34,586 nucleotides of DNA from Flavobacterium sp. (GCF_004211145.1 NZ_SEBS01000037.1:1-34586); one strand, 5' to 3'; positions 8,948 to 17,362 are shown, counted from the first letter of the stretch. Notes: generated from the letters alone by a model not told the origin. Translations and numbers: made by a program.

Positions 8948-10258
8948 TTATGATAAATATTTGAGGTAAGAAATCGTATCGACCTGCGCTTTCAAATCAT
9001 GCAGCAAACTGTACAACCCGAAGAACGTTCGGTTGATGTACAGAAAGTGCTTCGAACCGCGGTTTCCGTTCATCTTGCGCAATTGCGTGTCTTTCGAGAA
9101 CTCCTCGCCCATCGCAGCCAGTCGTCCGAAGAACTCCTCGTTCGAAAAATCGAAATAGTCGGTTTTGTACGGCATTGTCGAAACCGTAAGCAATTCGCGG
9201 AACAATGGAATCAGATACGCTTTGTCGGCGGGCTTGTCATCGGCCCTCAAAATCTCAAGCTCGAACAATTTTTCCTCGAAAAGTCTCTCATTGTTGAAGA
9301 TCTCGGGGCTGACCAATTCGAAATACGGATTGTAAAAATCGAGCGGAATCTGCTTGATGCAACCGAAATCGATCGCGATCAGGTTCGAATCGCTGTCGAC
9401 CAAAAAGTTCCCGGGATGCGGATCGGCATGTACGGCTTTCAAGCCGTGGATCTGGAACATGTAAAAATCCCAAAGCGCCTGCCCTAGTTTGTTCGCCTTT
9501 TCCTGATCGGTGTTGTGAGCCGTGAATTCTGAGATGTGCTCGCCTTGCATCCAATCCATCGTAAGGATTTTATCGGTCGACCATTCGGGATAATACTCGG
9601 GAAAACGCAGATTCGGGATGACCGCGCAAGCGTCGGCGATTTCCTTCCCCTGCTTGAGTTCGTTCACATAATCTGTTTCCTCAAGCAATTTGTCCTCGAC
9701 TTCCTGAAAGTATTTTCCCGAATCCTTGCCTTTGATGTTGAACATCCGGATCGCTACGGGTTTCACCATCGCCAGATCAGAACTGATGCTTTTCGCGACG
9801 CCCGGATATTGGATCTTAACGGCGAGTTGCTTTCCGTTTTTCTCGGCTTTGTGCACTTGCCCGATGCTCGCCGCATTGACCGAATCGGGCGTGAATTTGT
9901 CGAACAACTGCTCGGGATATTTCCCGAAATACGTCTTGAACGTCTTTCGGACGAGAGGCGCGCTCAACGGCGGAACTGAAAATTGCGACAACGAGAATTT
10001 CTCGACATACGCTTGAGGCATGATACTCTTGTCCATGCTGAGCATCTGTGCCACTTTGAGCGCGCTGCCTTTCAGGTTTTTGAGCCCGTCGTAAATATCT
10101 TCGGCGTTGTTCTCGTTGAGTTTGTCTTTGGTCAGCGACGGGTTTACGATTTTCTCGCCGTAGTACGCGAGGTAATTCCCGCCTACTTTTATGCCGGTTT
10201 TGACGAGTTCGCTGGCGCGGCTGATTTTTCCGGTTGGGATGGTATCTAGGGTTTTCAT
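8948..10258 (-). CDS. ABC1/AarF/UbiB-family atypical kinase
   Basis: A 436-residue protein-kinase-like ATPase. Family landmarks: the KxGQ-type segment LKVAQMLS (about 67-74), the Ala-rich loop AASIGQVHKA (129-138), the ATP-binding Lys in LAVKIQYPG (Lys148), catalytic loop HADPHPGNF and metal site IDFGC. UbiB homologues support ubiquinone synthesis or handling of isoprenoid lipids. Flavobacteria normally use menaquinone, so a ubiquinone role is unlikely here and the client is unknown. The TetR-like gene (10465-11127) lies upstream on the same strand, 206 nt away, with a structured repeat in the gap. This gene neighbourhood is, from memory, common in flavobacteria. Confidence 0.88.
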   Translation of the reverse strand: MKTLDTIPTGKISRASELVKTGIKVGGNYLAYYGEKIVNPSLTKDKLNENNAEDIYDGLKNLKGSALKVAQMLSMDKSIMPQAYVEKFSLSQFSVPPLSAPLVRKTFKTYFGKYPEQLFDKFTPDSVNAASIGQVHKAEKNGKQLAVKIQYPGVAKSISSDLAMVKPVAIRMFNIKGKDSGKYFQEVEDKLLEETDYVNELKQGKEIADACAVIPNLRFPEYYPEWSTDKILTMDWMQGEHISEFTAHNTDQEKANKLGQALWDFYMFQIHGLKAVHADPHPGNFLVDSDSNLIAIDFGCIKQIPLDFYNPYFELVSPEIFNNERLFEEKLFELEILRADDKPADKAYLIPLFRELLTVSTMPYKTDYFDFSNEEFFGRLAAMGEEFSKDTQLRKMNGNRGSKHFLYINRTFFGLYSLLHDLKAQVDTISYLKYLS

Positions 10259-10315
10259 TGTTTTGCTTTAGGCTTTAAGCTGTAAGCTATAAGCTGATTA
10301 TCGTTGTGTTTATTT

Positions 10316-10448
10316 GGGCGTGCCGGCGGCTTTAACCAAGTAACTAAAGTTGACGTGACAGTAACCCGCCGTCGGGCTTCCGCTGCTATCTTTTTGGTAA
10401 ACCTTACAGGTTGGCCAAAAAGGATATCCGCTAAAATCCCTCACGCGG
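10316..10448 (+). repeat. Structured dispersed repeat, copy 1
   Basis: Begins GGGCGTGCCGGCGGCT and ends AATCCCTCACGCGG. Arm CGGCGG pairs with CCGCCG across a loop, then follows GGGCTTCCGCTGCTATC. A second hairpin pairs TTTTTGG (10391-10397) with CCAAAAA (10415-10421), has an inner AACCT/AGGTT stem (400-404 with 408-412 of 10000), and is flanked by ATC and GAT. A diverged inverted copy sits at 22172-22319. It occupies the gap between the TetR-like and kinase genes. Confidence 0.7.
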
Positions 10449-10464
10449 ACGCAAGCAATTGACG

Positions 10465-11127
10465 CTAATTTTTCCAAAGGAATTTCCCCAAATCGATCAA
10501 GTTCTCCAAAGGTTTCGTATCAAGCAGACTCACGACCGTATTCACTGATTTTTCGATGATGATATCTGTTTTCTCAAAGCCTTTCGACGTATCGTCCAGC
10601 CAAAATTTCAGGATGAAAAGAAATTGCACCCACGCGCCTTCTGATAGAACGGGTTCGGTAACGTTGCGCACCTTGCGTAATCGTTCAGGCTTATTTTCCT
10701 TTAGCAATACTTCAACGAAGTCCCGGAAGCGGTTTCGGAAAAGTTTCAAATCCTGAAGGTTCTTCAAGCCTTGTTTGTTGTCGCGCAACGACCAGGAAAC
10801 ATAGGTTCGGTTCAGCGTTAGGATTTCGAAAATCGTGAAATATAGTGCGAGTAGTTTGTCTTTATCGGTATATGAGGCGTAATCAGGAGACTTGGACAAC
10901 ATCGTCTGGGCATTTTCGAAGAACCGCACCCAAACTTCCTGACGCAGCGAGCCAAACGAATTGAAGAACATATAAAATTGCGTTTCCTCGATATGGTTGC
11001 GTTTGCAGAATATATAGACATTCGCGGCTTGTCCGTTGTGCTCGAGCACGTCGTTCATATATAGCGAAATGATTTTGTCGTCATCCATTACCTCGTTTTG
11101 CTGAGGCATCTTTTTAGCGGTTGCCAT
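10465..11127 (-). CDS. TetR-like transcriptional regulator
   Basis: A 220-residue protein whose first 75 residues match a TetR helix-turn-helix: an acidic lead-in (DDDKIISLYMNDVLEH), a helix, then HIEETQFYMFFNSFGSLRQEVW, where TetR proteins usually have T.. LY.HF.SK..L. The rest is helical like a TetR ligand domain, but no ligand can be inferred. The recognition helix is less canonical than usual, so DNA binding is probable, not certain. It precedes the ABC1 kinase gene on the same strand, and the two could be functionally linked. A perfect -7 element lies upstream at 11151-11158. Confidence 0.7.
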   Translation of the reverse strand: MATAKKMPQQNEVMDDDKIISLYMNDVLEHNGQAANVYIFCKRNHIEETQFYMFFNSFGSLRQEVWVRFFENAQTMLSKSPDYASYTDKDKLLALYFTIFEILTLNRTYVSWSLRDNKQGLKNLQDLKLFRNRFRDFVEVLLKENKPERLRKVRNVTEPVLSEGAWVQFLFILKFWLDDTSKGFEKTDIIIEKSVNTVVSLLDTKPLENLIDLGKFLWKN

Positions 11128-11150
11128 GCGATATGATTTTTAGTGTGAAA

Positions 11151-11158
11151 CAAAGATA
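11151..11158 (-). promoter_or_regulatory. -7 element of the TetR-like gene
   Basis: Minus-strand TATCTTTG is a perfect TAnnTTTG, 23 nt before the ATG at 11127. A TTTG lies about 24 nt upstream. The remaining stretch to 11352 holds only the CCCTAAA repeats. Confidence 0.6.
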
Positions 11159-11238
11159 TAATCAGGCTAGTAAATTGACTTGCAAAGGATTGTTAATTGT
11201 CTTTCAATTCTTTTGAAAGGGAAGATTTTGTGTTTCGA

Positions 11239-11338
11239 GTTTAGGGTTTAGGGTTGTCGTTTGGGAAAAGTTCCTGTGCTTTCTCTGAATTAAGTAATGA
11301 AATCGAAACGGAAGGCATGCAAACCCTAAACCCTAAAC
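11239..11338. repeat. Inverted pair of CCCTAAA-type 17-mers
   Basis: GTTTAGGGTTTAGGGTT at 11239-11255 is the exact reverse complement of the 17-mer at 11322-11338, 66 nt away. The same 17-mer occurs at 581-597. Confidence 0.75.
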
Positions 11339-11350
11339 CACAAGATTACA

Positions 11351-11387
11351 AAATAAAAAAAGCCGCTTGAAAAAGCGGCTTTTTTTA
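11351..11387 (-). terminator. Terminator of the lipocalin/OmpA-type operon
   Basis: Stem AGCCGCTT (11361-11368), GAAA loop and AAGCGGCT (11373-11380), with A and T runs on both sides. On the minus strand it follows the stop at 11401 directly. Confidence 0.85.
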
Positions 11388-11400
11388 TTTTAGAATCTTG

Positions 11401-12090
11401 CTACTGTCCGTTCTGCGCATCATTAATCATCTTCTGGTTCGCAGTGATCGCGAATTCCACGCGACGGTTCTCGGCACGACCTTCAGTAGTTTCGTTCGTG
11501 GCGATCGGATCGGCGATTCCCATTCCGGTCGTCGTGAAACGGCTCGATGAGATTCCTTTAGAAACCAGATAACTCTTTACCGACGCGGCACGTTGCTCGC
11601 TCAAGTTCAGGTTATGGTCAACCGAACCTGTGTTGTCGGTGTATCCGAAAATCTGGATGTTCGTGTCTTTGTACTCGTTGAAAACCGGAATCAATTTGTC
11701 AAGGTTCGCCTGTGCGGTCGATGTCAACGTCGATTTGTCGATGTTGAAACGAACGGCGTTTTCCTTAAGCGTCAATTTGATTCCTTCCCCGACGCGTTCC
11801 ACCTCGGCTCCCGGAACCGCATTGTCGATCTCACGCGCCTGTTTGTCCATCTTGTTCCCGATGACGCCACCCGCAACACCGCCGACTACACCGCCGATTA
11901 TAGCGCCAAGCGCACCGTTTCCGCCTTTACCGACGTTGTTTCCGAGCACACCGCCAATCACGGCGCCACCAACGGCTCCGGCTGCAGCGCCTCTTTGCGT
12001 ATTATTCGTATTCTTTACGGCTTCGCAACCCGAAACGCTCATCGAGGCCGCGGTAATGAATGCCAATGCTATCAAGGTTATCTTTTTCAT
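11401..12090 (-). CDS. OmpA-family lipoprotein with glycine zipper
   Basis: A 229-residue outer-membrane lipoprotein that probably tethers the membrane to peptidoglycan. Lipoprotein signal with lipobox VSGC (Cys22), then a glycine-zipper segment (about 36-80) built of repeated GGVxGG and GAxxGG units that can insert in a membrane, then a C-terminal OmpA domain (about 110-220) with FGYTDNTGS and the NLxLSxxRAxxVxxYL pattern that binds diaminopimelate in the wall. This resembles the YiaD/Pal-like group. It starts 18 nt after the lipocalin-like gene with no promoter visible between, so both share one transcript ending at the 11351-11387 terminator. Confidence 0.9.
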   Translation of the reverse strand: MKKITLIALAFITAASMSVSGCEAVKNTNNTQRGAAAGAVGGAVIGGVLGNNVGKGGNGALGAIIGGVVGGVAGGVIGNKMDKQAREIDNAVPGAEVERVGEGIKLTLKENAVRFNIDKSTLTSTAQANLDKLIPVFNEYKDTNIQIFGYTDNTGSVDHNLNLSEQRAASVKSYLVSKGISSSRFTTTGMGIADPIATNETTEGRAENRRVEFAITANQKMINDAQNGQ

Positions 12091-12108
12091 GATATGTAAT
12101 TTGATTAG

Positions 12109-12597
12109 TTAGTTCTTTTGGAATTGGTACACGACATCGGTCATCTTACCGCCGACATCGATCTTGTCGACGAGCTGGAAAGACGTCTCAGTCTGGTTGG
12201 CGACGTTCACTACGTAACCTTCGCGCACTTTCTTGGCTTTTTCACCCGCGTAAAGCACTTTGAGTACGAATTGTCCGTCTTTGTTGATGAACCAGGTAAT
12301 GTCGGACGAGAATGCAGGACAATTTCCGCCTTTGGTCAGCGCCATATTTCCTTTGTTGTTGTTCGAAACGAATTTCCACGTACTTCCGACAAAACATTGG
12401 GAATCCGCGATCCCGAAAGAATTCACCGCGATCACGTTCGATCCCGGATAGCTTACCGATGTGATCGTCCAATTTCCCTTGATGTCTTTTTGAGAGCCGC
12501 GGTCAAGTTTCGTCGTGGTGGCCGACGTGGACTTACAGCCTATCAGCAACAACGCGAAAATCCCGGCGAAAAGTAGTTGTTTAACTTGCGATTTCAT
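12109..12597 (-). CDS. Lipocalin-like lipoprotein
   Basis: A 162-residue lipoprotein (MKSQVKQLLFAGIFALLLIGC; lipobox LIGC, Cys21). The mature part opens KGNWTITSVSYPG, a lipocalin-type GxW entry strand, and continues as beta strands, so a small beta-barrel is likely. The ligand is unknown. I place the start at the ATG at 12597 because the signal peptide begins there and the promoter (12625-12632) lies about 28 nt upstream; a longer in-frame version to 12642 would run through the promoter. It is the first gene of a two-gene operon with the OmpA-type lipoprotein, which suggests a shared envelope role. Confidence 0.75.
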   Translation of the reverse strand: MKSQVKQLLFAGIFALLLIGCKSTSATTTKLDRGSQKDIKGNWTITSVSYPGSNVIAVNSFGIADSQCFVGSTWKFVSNNNKGNMALTKGGNCPAFSSDITWFINKDGQFVLKVLYAGEKAKKVREGYVVNVANQTETSFQLVDKIDVGGKMTDVVYQFQKN

Positions 12598-12624
12598 GAG
12601 TAGGTTGTTTAAATTATTGAAGTT

Positions 12625-12632
12625 CAAAGATA
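12625..12632 (-). promoter_or_regulatory. -7 element of the lipocalin/OmpA operon
   Basis: Minus-strand TATCTTTG is a perfect TAnnTTTG. A TTTG at 12648-12651 lies only 15 nt upstream, shorter than the usual 17-23. Confidence 0.6.
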
Positions 12633-12838
12633 CAATCGGCACTTCGTCAAATGTTAAATTCCGGGCGACTTTTACCGAAATATTAACAGAAAAATCATCT
12701 TCACATGGGAATCGTAAAACCTTTGCGGATTAAAATAAAAAACCGATGTTCCGACAATTTGTCACACCTTTACAAGCTGGTATCCAATTTGAAAAAAGCC
12801 GGATGAAATTGTACAACAAACTTTAAAAACAAAAACAT

Positions 12839-14719
12839 ATGAGTACAGGAAAAATCAATGTTTCGGTAGAAAACATCTTTCCCTTAATCAAGAAATTCCT
12901 TTACAGCGACCACGAGATCTTCTTGCGCGAGCTGATTTCGAACGCGACCGACGCCACGTTGAAGCTCAAACACCTGACATCTATCGGTGAAGCGAACGTC
13001 GAATACGGAAATCCTGTCATCGAAGTCAGGATCGATAAAGAAGGAAAGAAACTCCACATCATCGACCAAGGTCTGGGAATGACGGCCGAAGAAGTCGAGA
13101 AATACATCAACCAGGTCGCGTTTTCAGGCGCCGAGGAATTTCTCGACAAATACAAGGATTCGGCGAAAGACACGGGAATCATCGGGCATTTCGGGCTTGG
13201 TTTCTATTCCGCTTTTATGGTGGCCGAGAAAGTCGAGATCATCACCAAATCGTTCAAGGACGAACCGGCTGCGCATTGGACGTGCGACGGAAGCCCTGAG
13301 TTTACGCTCGTTCCATCAGACAAGACAGATCGCGGTACCGAAATCATTCTGCACATCGCCGACGATTCGCTCGAATTTCTCGAAGATCACAAAATCTCGG
13401 GATTGCTTACCAAGTACAACAAGTTCATGCCGATTCCGATCAAATTCGGAACGAAGACTGAGAAAAAAGCGTTCGGCGTAGGTGAAGACGAGAAAATGGA
13501 AGACGTCGAGGTCGACAACATCATCAATAATCCGAATCCGGCCTGGACAAAGCAACCGTCGGAATTGAGCGACGACGACTACAATAAATTCTATCGCGAG
13601 CTATATCCGATGCAATTCGAGGAACCGTTGTTCAACATTCATTTGAACGTGGACTATCCGTTCAATTTGACGGGAATCCTGTACTTTCCGAAATTGTCGC
13701 AGGATTTGCAAATCCAGAAAGACAAGATACAATTGTACCAGAATCAGGTGTTCGTGACCGACAACGTCGAAGGCATCGTTCCCGAATTCCTGACGATGTT
13801 GAGAGGCGTGATCGATTCTCCCGACATTCCGCTAAACGTGTCGCGCTCGTATCTGCAAACCGACGGAAACGTGAAGAAAATCTCGAATTACATCACGCGT
13901 AAAGTCGCCGACAAACTAAAATCGTTGTTCACCGAAAACCGCGAGGATTTCGAGAAAAAATGGAACGACATCAAGATCGTACTCGAATACGGAATGTTGA
14001 GCGAAGATAAATTCTATGAAAAAGCGGGCGCGTTCGTTTTATATCCGACGGTCGACGGCAAGTTCTTCACGCTCGAAGAACTCAAGGAAACGCTCAAGGA
14101 TTCCCAAACCGATAAGGACGGAAAACTCGTCGTGTTATACGCCCAAAACAAAGACGCGCAACACAGTTACATCGATGCCGCGAAAGCCAAAGGTTACGAG
14201 GTCTTGTTGCTCGACTCGCCGATCGTTTCCCACTTGATCCAAAAGCTGGAAAGCGACAACGAGAATGTGACGTTCGTTCGCGTCGATTCGGATCACGTCG
14301 ACAACTTGATCAAGAAAGACGAGAACGCGATTTCAAAATTGTCTGATGAAGAACAGGAAAAATTGAAAACGGCGGTCCAGGAAATCGTTCCGTCGACGAC
14401 TTATAACGTGCAACTCGAAGCGCTCGACAGCCAAGCCGCGCCGTTCATCATCACGCAACCGGAATTCATGAGACGAATGAAGGAGATGAGCGCAAGTGGC
14501 GGCGGCGGAATGTTCGGAATGGGGAATTTCCCTGAGATGTACAATCTGGTCGTGAACACGAACTCGGAACTTGCCGGAAATATCTTGAACACCGACGATA
14601 AAACGCAACAGGAACACTTGGTGAAACAAGCGCTCGATTTGGCGAAGTTGTCGCAAAACCTTTTGAAAGGGGAAGAATTGACGGCTTTCGTGAAGCGCAG
14701 TTTTGAGATGATTAAGTAG
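12839..14719 (+). CDS. htpG: Molecular chaperone HtpG (Hsp90)
   Basis: Cytosolic ATP-dependent Hsp90 chaperone that folds and stabilises client proteins, often with DnaK. The 626-residue length fits the bacterial family. The GHKL ATPase motifs are in order: ELISNATDA (about 28-36), DQGLGM (about 76-81) and GHFGLGFYSAFMV (about 117-129). The middle domain includes the SRSYLQ segment with the catalytic Arg; the C-terminal dimerisation domain ends at Lys626. The start ATG follows an A-rich leader. It is a single-gene unit with a hairpin terminator at 14768-14800. No heat-shock operator such as CIRCE was found in the 196-nt upstream gap. Confidence 0.97.
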   Translation: MSTGKINVSVENIFPLIKKFLYSDHEIFLRELISNATDATLKLKHLTSIGEANVEYGNPVIEVRIDKEGKKLHIIDQGLGMTAEEVEKYINQVAFSGAEEFLDKYKDSAKDTGIIGHFGLGFYSAFMVAEKVEIITKSFKDEPAAHWTCDGSPEFTLVPSDKTDRGTEIILHIADDSLEFLEDHKISGLLTKYNKFMPIPIKFGTKTEKKAFGVGEDEKMEDVEVDNIINNPNPAWTKQPSELSDDDYNKFYRELYPMQFEEPLFNIHLNVDYPFNLTGILYFPKLSQDLQIQKDKIQLYQNQVFVTDNVEGIVPEFLTMLRGVIDSPDIPLNVSRSYLQTDGNVKKISNYITRKVADKLKSLFTENREDFEKKWNDIKIVLEYGMLSEDKFYEKAGAFVLYPTVDGKFFTLEELKETLKDSQTDKDGKLVVLYAQNKDAQHSYIDAAKAKGYEVLLLDSPIVSHLIQKLESDNENVTFVRVDSDHVDNLIKKDENAISKLSDEEQEKLKTAVQEIVPSTTYNVQLEALDSQAAPFIITQPEFMRRMKEMSASGGGGMFGMGNFPEMYNLVVNTNSELAGNILNTDDKTQQEHLVKQALDLAKLSQNLLKGEELTAFVKRSFEMIK

Positions 14720-14767
14720 ATTTCAGATTTTAGAGTTTAGATTTTTAGATCTCGGATCAGAGAATAG

Positions 14768-14800
14768 AAACCTGTTGGGAAACCTTCAGGTTTTTTTTTT
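14768..14800 (+). terminator. Terminator of htpG
   Basis: Stem AAACCTG (14768-14774) and CAGGTTT (14787-14793) with a 12-nt loop and a run of ten Ts. Before it, 14723-14750 has an AGATTT-rich stretch like that at 24545-24666. Confidence 0.85.
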
Positions 14801-14969
14801 GCTTTTTTGCACCGAAATTTTGAGGGTGATTTTTACAGACCTTTCATTTTCTCACAAATACACTTTTTCCACACATTTTCCCAAACCGAACCTTCTTTTC
14901 AATAACTTTATAAAACAAACATTATCAGGATTTTACCTGAAAACCAATCAAACCTTTAAAACAAACATC

Positions 14970-15689
14970 ATGAAAAATTTTGCAGCGGAGTTCCTCGGAA
15001 CTCTATGGCTGGTTCTGGGCGGTTGCGGAAGCGCGGTCCTCGCAGCCAATTTCACATCCGAACCGTTCATCGGGATCGGGCTCGTGGGCGTTTCACTCGC
15101 GTTCGGGCTAACCGTTTTGACAATCGCTTATGCGCTGGGACGGATTTCAGGCGCGCATTTGAATCCCGCGGTCACCATCGGATTATGGGCCGGCGGACGC
15201 GTCCAATCGAACACTGTTTTGCCGTACGTCATCGCTCAAATCCTTGGCGGGATTGCGGGAGCGGCCATCTTGTATGTTATCGCGTCGGGCAACGGGCACG
15301 ATCTTGGCGGATTCGCCGCGAATGGTTACGGCGCGCACTCTCCCGGAGGTTACAACATGACGTCGGCGTTCGTGACCGAATTCGTGATGACGATGATGTT
15401 TATCATTATCATTTTCGGGGCGACTGAAAAAGATAGACGACGCGAAGCTTTTGCGGGAATGGCGATCGGTTTGGCGCTCACATTGATCCACCTTATCAGC
15501 ATTCCCGTGACGAACACGTCGGTGAATCCGGCACGCAGCATCAGCCAGGCGATTTTCGTGCAAGGTTGGGCGCTCGAACAGCTTTGGTTGTTTATTGTGG
15601 CTCCGATCGCAGGCGCCGTCGTAGGTGGACTCGTTTACAAAAATTTGTTGCGCAAGACCGAATTCCTGCCCGAGGACATGAACGAATAA
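14970..15689 (+). CDS. aqpZ: Aquaporin Z water channel
   Basis: Inner-membrane water channel of the MIP family, 239 residues with six membrane spans. The first NPA box is in GAHLNPAVTI (65-67) and the second in TSVNPARS. The stretch GLALTLIHLISIPVTNTSV places the His, Thr and Arg of the aromatic/arginine filter as in strict water channels, with Phe45 in helix 2; glycerol facilitators have Gly instead of His. The start is the ATG at 14970, where the normal N-terminus MKNFAAEFLGT begins; upstream in-frame codons are AT-rich leader. A possible -7 element TAACTTTA lies at 14903-14910. Terminator at 15709-15748. Confidence 0.95.
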   Translation: MKNFAAEFLGTLWLVLGGCGSAVLAANFTSEPFIGIGLVGVSLAFGLTVLTIAYALGRISGAHLNPAVTIGLWAGGRVQSNTVLPYVIAQILGGIAGAAILYVIASGNGHDLGGFAANGYGAHSPGGYNMTSAFVTEFVMTMMFIIIIFGATEKDRRREAFAGMAIGLALTLIHLISIPVTNTSVNPARSISQAIFVQGWALEQLWLFIVAPIAGAVVGGLVYKNLLRKTEFLPEDMNE

Positions 15690-15708
15690 TATTGTCGGAG
15701 AGAATTAA

Positions 15709-15748
15709 AAAGCAAGAAGCGTGAAGCATGTTTCTTGCTTTTTTTTGC
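15709..15748 (+). terminator. Terminator of aqpZ
   Basis: Stem AAAAGCAAGAA (15709-15719) pairs with TTCTTGCTTTT (15733-15743), followed by further Ts. Strong 11-bp stem. Confidence 0.85.
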
Positions 15749-15806
15749 CATCGGTTAAACCATTTCAAAATTTCGGACTCCTTTAGGCGAACAAAAAAAC
15801 TACAAC

Positions 15807-16634
15807 ATGAAAACCGCAACTTACCTAGTATTGCTGCTGTGCTTTTTGTCGGTTCCGACTTTTGCACAGACTGAAGAACAGGCCAACAACGGCGACGATT
15901 TCAGCCTCGAAGGCGCTCTCGCCATGTTCAAGAACGCAAAAAGCCTCGAGGAATTCGAGAAAGCGATCAACGAGGAAAACAACAACGTGAACAATCTCGA
16001 TCTAAACAACGACGAAAAAACGGATTACGTGACAGTTTCCGACGTGAAAGATGGAGACACGCACGTAATCGTGCTTTCAACTTGGTTGTCGGAATCTGAA
16101 AAACAAGACATCGCCACGATCGGGATCGAAAAAACCGCGGCCGAACAAGCCCAGCTCCAAATCGAAGGCGACACCGACCTTTACGCCGAAAACACGATCA
16201 TCGAACCCGTCGACGTTGAGGACAAAGCAACCGGAGGAAAAGGCGGCCCGTCAATCGCCGAAATCGAAATCATGCCCGTTGTCGTGAACGTCTGGCTGTG
16301 GCCGTCGGTGCGATTCCTTTACGCTCCGGCGTATGTGGTTTGGGTTTCACCTTATCGTTGGGCGGCATATCCGCGTTGGTGGAAACCTTGGCGCCCGGTG
16401 TCTCACGTGGTTTTCTACAAACGAGTCGCGCCTCACAGGGTTTATTACCGGCCGGCTCCGGTTAGGAGAGTTGCCGTCGCACACCGAGTTTACGCGCCGC
16501 ACAGACGTTCATCGACGCTCGTCGTAAAAAACAGGCGCGCAACGACGGTCGTGCATAAAAACAAGAGAACGGGAAAAACGACGGCTGTTCGCAAGAGCAA
16601 TAAAACCGGCCGAGTTCGCGCGGCAAGAAGATGA
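15807..16634 (+). CDS. Secreted protein with acidic N-terminal and basic C-terminal half
   Basis: A 275-residue product with a signal peptide (MKTATYLVLLLCFLSVPTFAQ). Residues about 22-150 are rich in Asp and Glu (NNDEKTDYVTVSDVKDGD resembles a calcium-binding or PepSY-like segment). A Trp/Tyr/Pro-rich stretch (about 160-195) with SPYRWAAYPRWWKPWRP follows. From about 200 to the end it is strongly basic (Arg, Lys, His) and ends TGRVRAARR. The basic tail could bind nucleic acid, lipopolysaccharide or the acidic half of a neighbour; this is inference. I recognise no enzyme motif. Single gene between the aqpZ terminator and a convergent gene. Confidence 0.7.
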   Translation: MKTATYLVLLLCFLSVPTFAQTEEQANNGDDFSLEGALAMFKNAKSLEEFEKAINEENNNVNNLDLNNDEKTDYVTVSDVKDGDTHVIVLSTWLSESEKQDIATIGIEKTAAEQAQLQIEGDTDLYAENTIIEPVDVEDKATGGKGGPSIAEIEIMPVVVNVWLWPSVRFLYAPAYVVWVSPYRWAAYPRWWKPWRPVSHVVFYKRVAPHRVYYRPAPVRRVAVAHRVYAPHRRSSTLVVKNRRATTVVHKNKRTGKTTAVRKSNKTGRVRAARR

Positions 16635-16641
16635 TTTGTTA

Positions 16642-16708
16642 TTTTGAGTTTTGAGTTTTTATATTGAATGTCAAACGTTACGACTCATTTAAAATTCAAA
16701 ACTCAAAA
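16642..16708. repeat. Inverted repeat between convergent genes
   Basis: TTTTGAGTTTTGA (16642-16654) is the exact reverse complement of 16696-16708, with a 41-nt loop. It fills the 77-nt gap between convergent genes and may act as a weak terminator for both. Confidence 0.6.
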
Positions 16709-16711
16709 CAA

Positions 16712-17308
16712 CTACTCCACTATCCAGAGCAAAACGGGTTTCCGAACGTCCTTAAGCCGAGTATCGAGTTTTGTCATGAAATTGTCAGAGACTGCGGGGC
16801 AACCCCAACTCAGCGGGCTGTAATCGGGATAGACTTCGGTGTCTGAAACCGCTTCCCACGAATGTAGTACGACGACGCGTTTCTCAGAATTATCGTTCGT
16901 CGTCTCCAAACCTTTCAACCAATATTTCACCTTGATTCCCCAGGCGCTGTAATCGCGTTTTCCGATCTTGTACTTGCCCGAGGCCGAACAATGGCTGTCC
17001 ACGCGGTTACTGCATTTTGCCTTCTCGAACATTTTCGGGTTTTCGCCGAACGCGTCGCAGGTTCCGTGGGTTACGAGATTCTCATCGACGATCTTCTTCT
17101 GCTTGAAATCGTACACGAAGAATCGGTTCTTGCCCGAATGCACGCTCAAATCGACGAGGAAATAAAAGTCATTATTGAGACCGTTTTGTCTGCAATACGC
17201 AACCGCTTCGAGATTCGTAGCCGCGTAATCTTTTGGGGCGATTTTTGGATTCTCGGAAGAATTGCAACACATCAGCCCCAACAAAGCCATCAAGAGAGTG
17301 AATTTCAT
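16712..17308 (-). CDS. Murein L,D-transpeptidase catalytic domain family protein (YkuD_2-like)
   Basis: A 198-residue envelope protein that probably cuts or joins peptidoglycan stem peptides. The N-terminus MKFTLLMALLGLMCC is a signal peptide, possibly a lipoprotein type, though the lipobox is imperfect. The catalytic region has His149 in VVLHSW and Cys170 in PLSWGCPAV, the His...SxGCxx arrangement of the YkuD_2 family, plus an upstream GTCDAFGENP loop. Extra Cys residues (84, 99, 107) may form disulfides. I chose the ATG at 17308; one seven codons earlier (17329) is possible. It is divergent from the DUF1800 gene across 90 bp. Confidence 0.82.
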   Translation of the reverse strand: MKFTLLMALLGLMCCNSSENPKIAPKDYAATNLEAVAYCRQNGLNNDFYFLVDLSVHSGKNRFFVYDFKQKKIVDENLVTHGTCDAFGENPKMFEKAKCSNRVDSHCSASGKYKIGKRDYSAWGIKVKYWLKGLETTNDNSEKRVVVLHSWEAVSDTEVYPDYSPLSWGCPAVSDNFMTKLDTRLKDVRKPVLLWIVE

Positions 17309-17362
17309 GTTAGTCAGGTATTTCCTCATAACTTCAAAATCATCCGTTTTATTTTAAACCCT

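Noticed and set aside
12643..12838. Heat-shock operator upstream of htpG
   Set aside because: No CIRCE inverted repeat was found; only a weak -7-like AACCTTTG near 12718.
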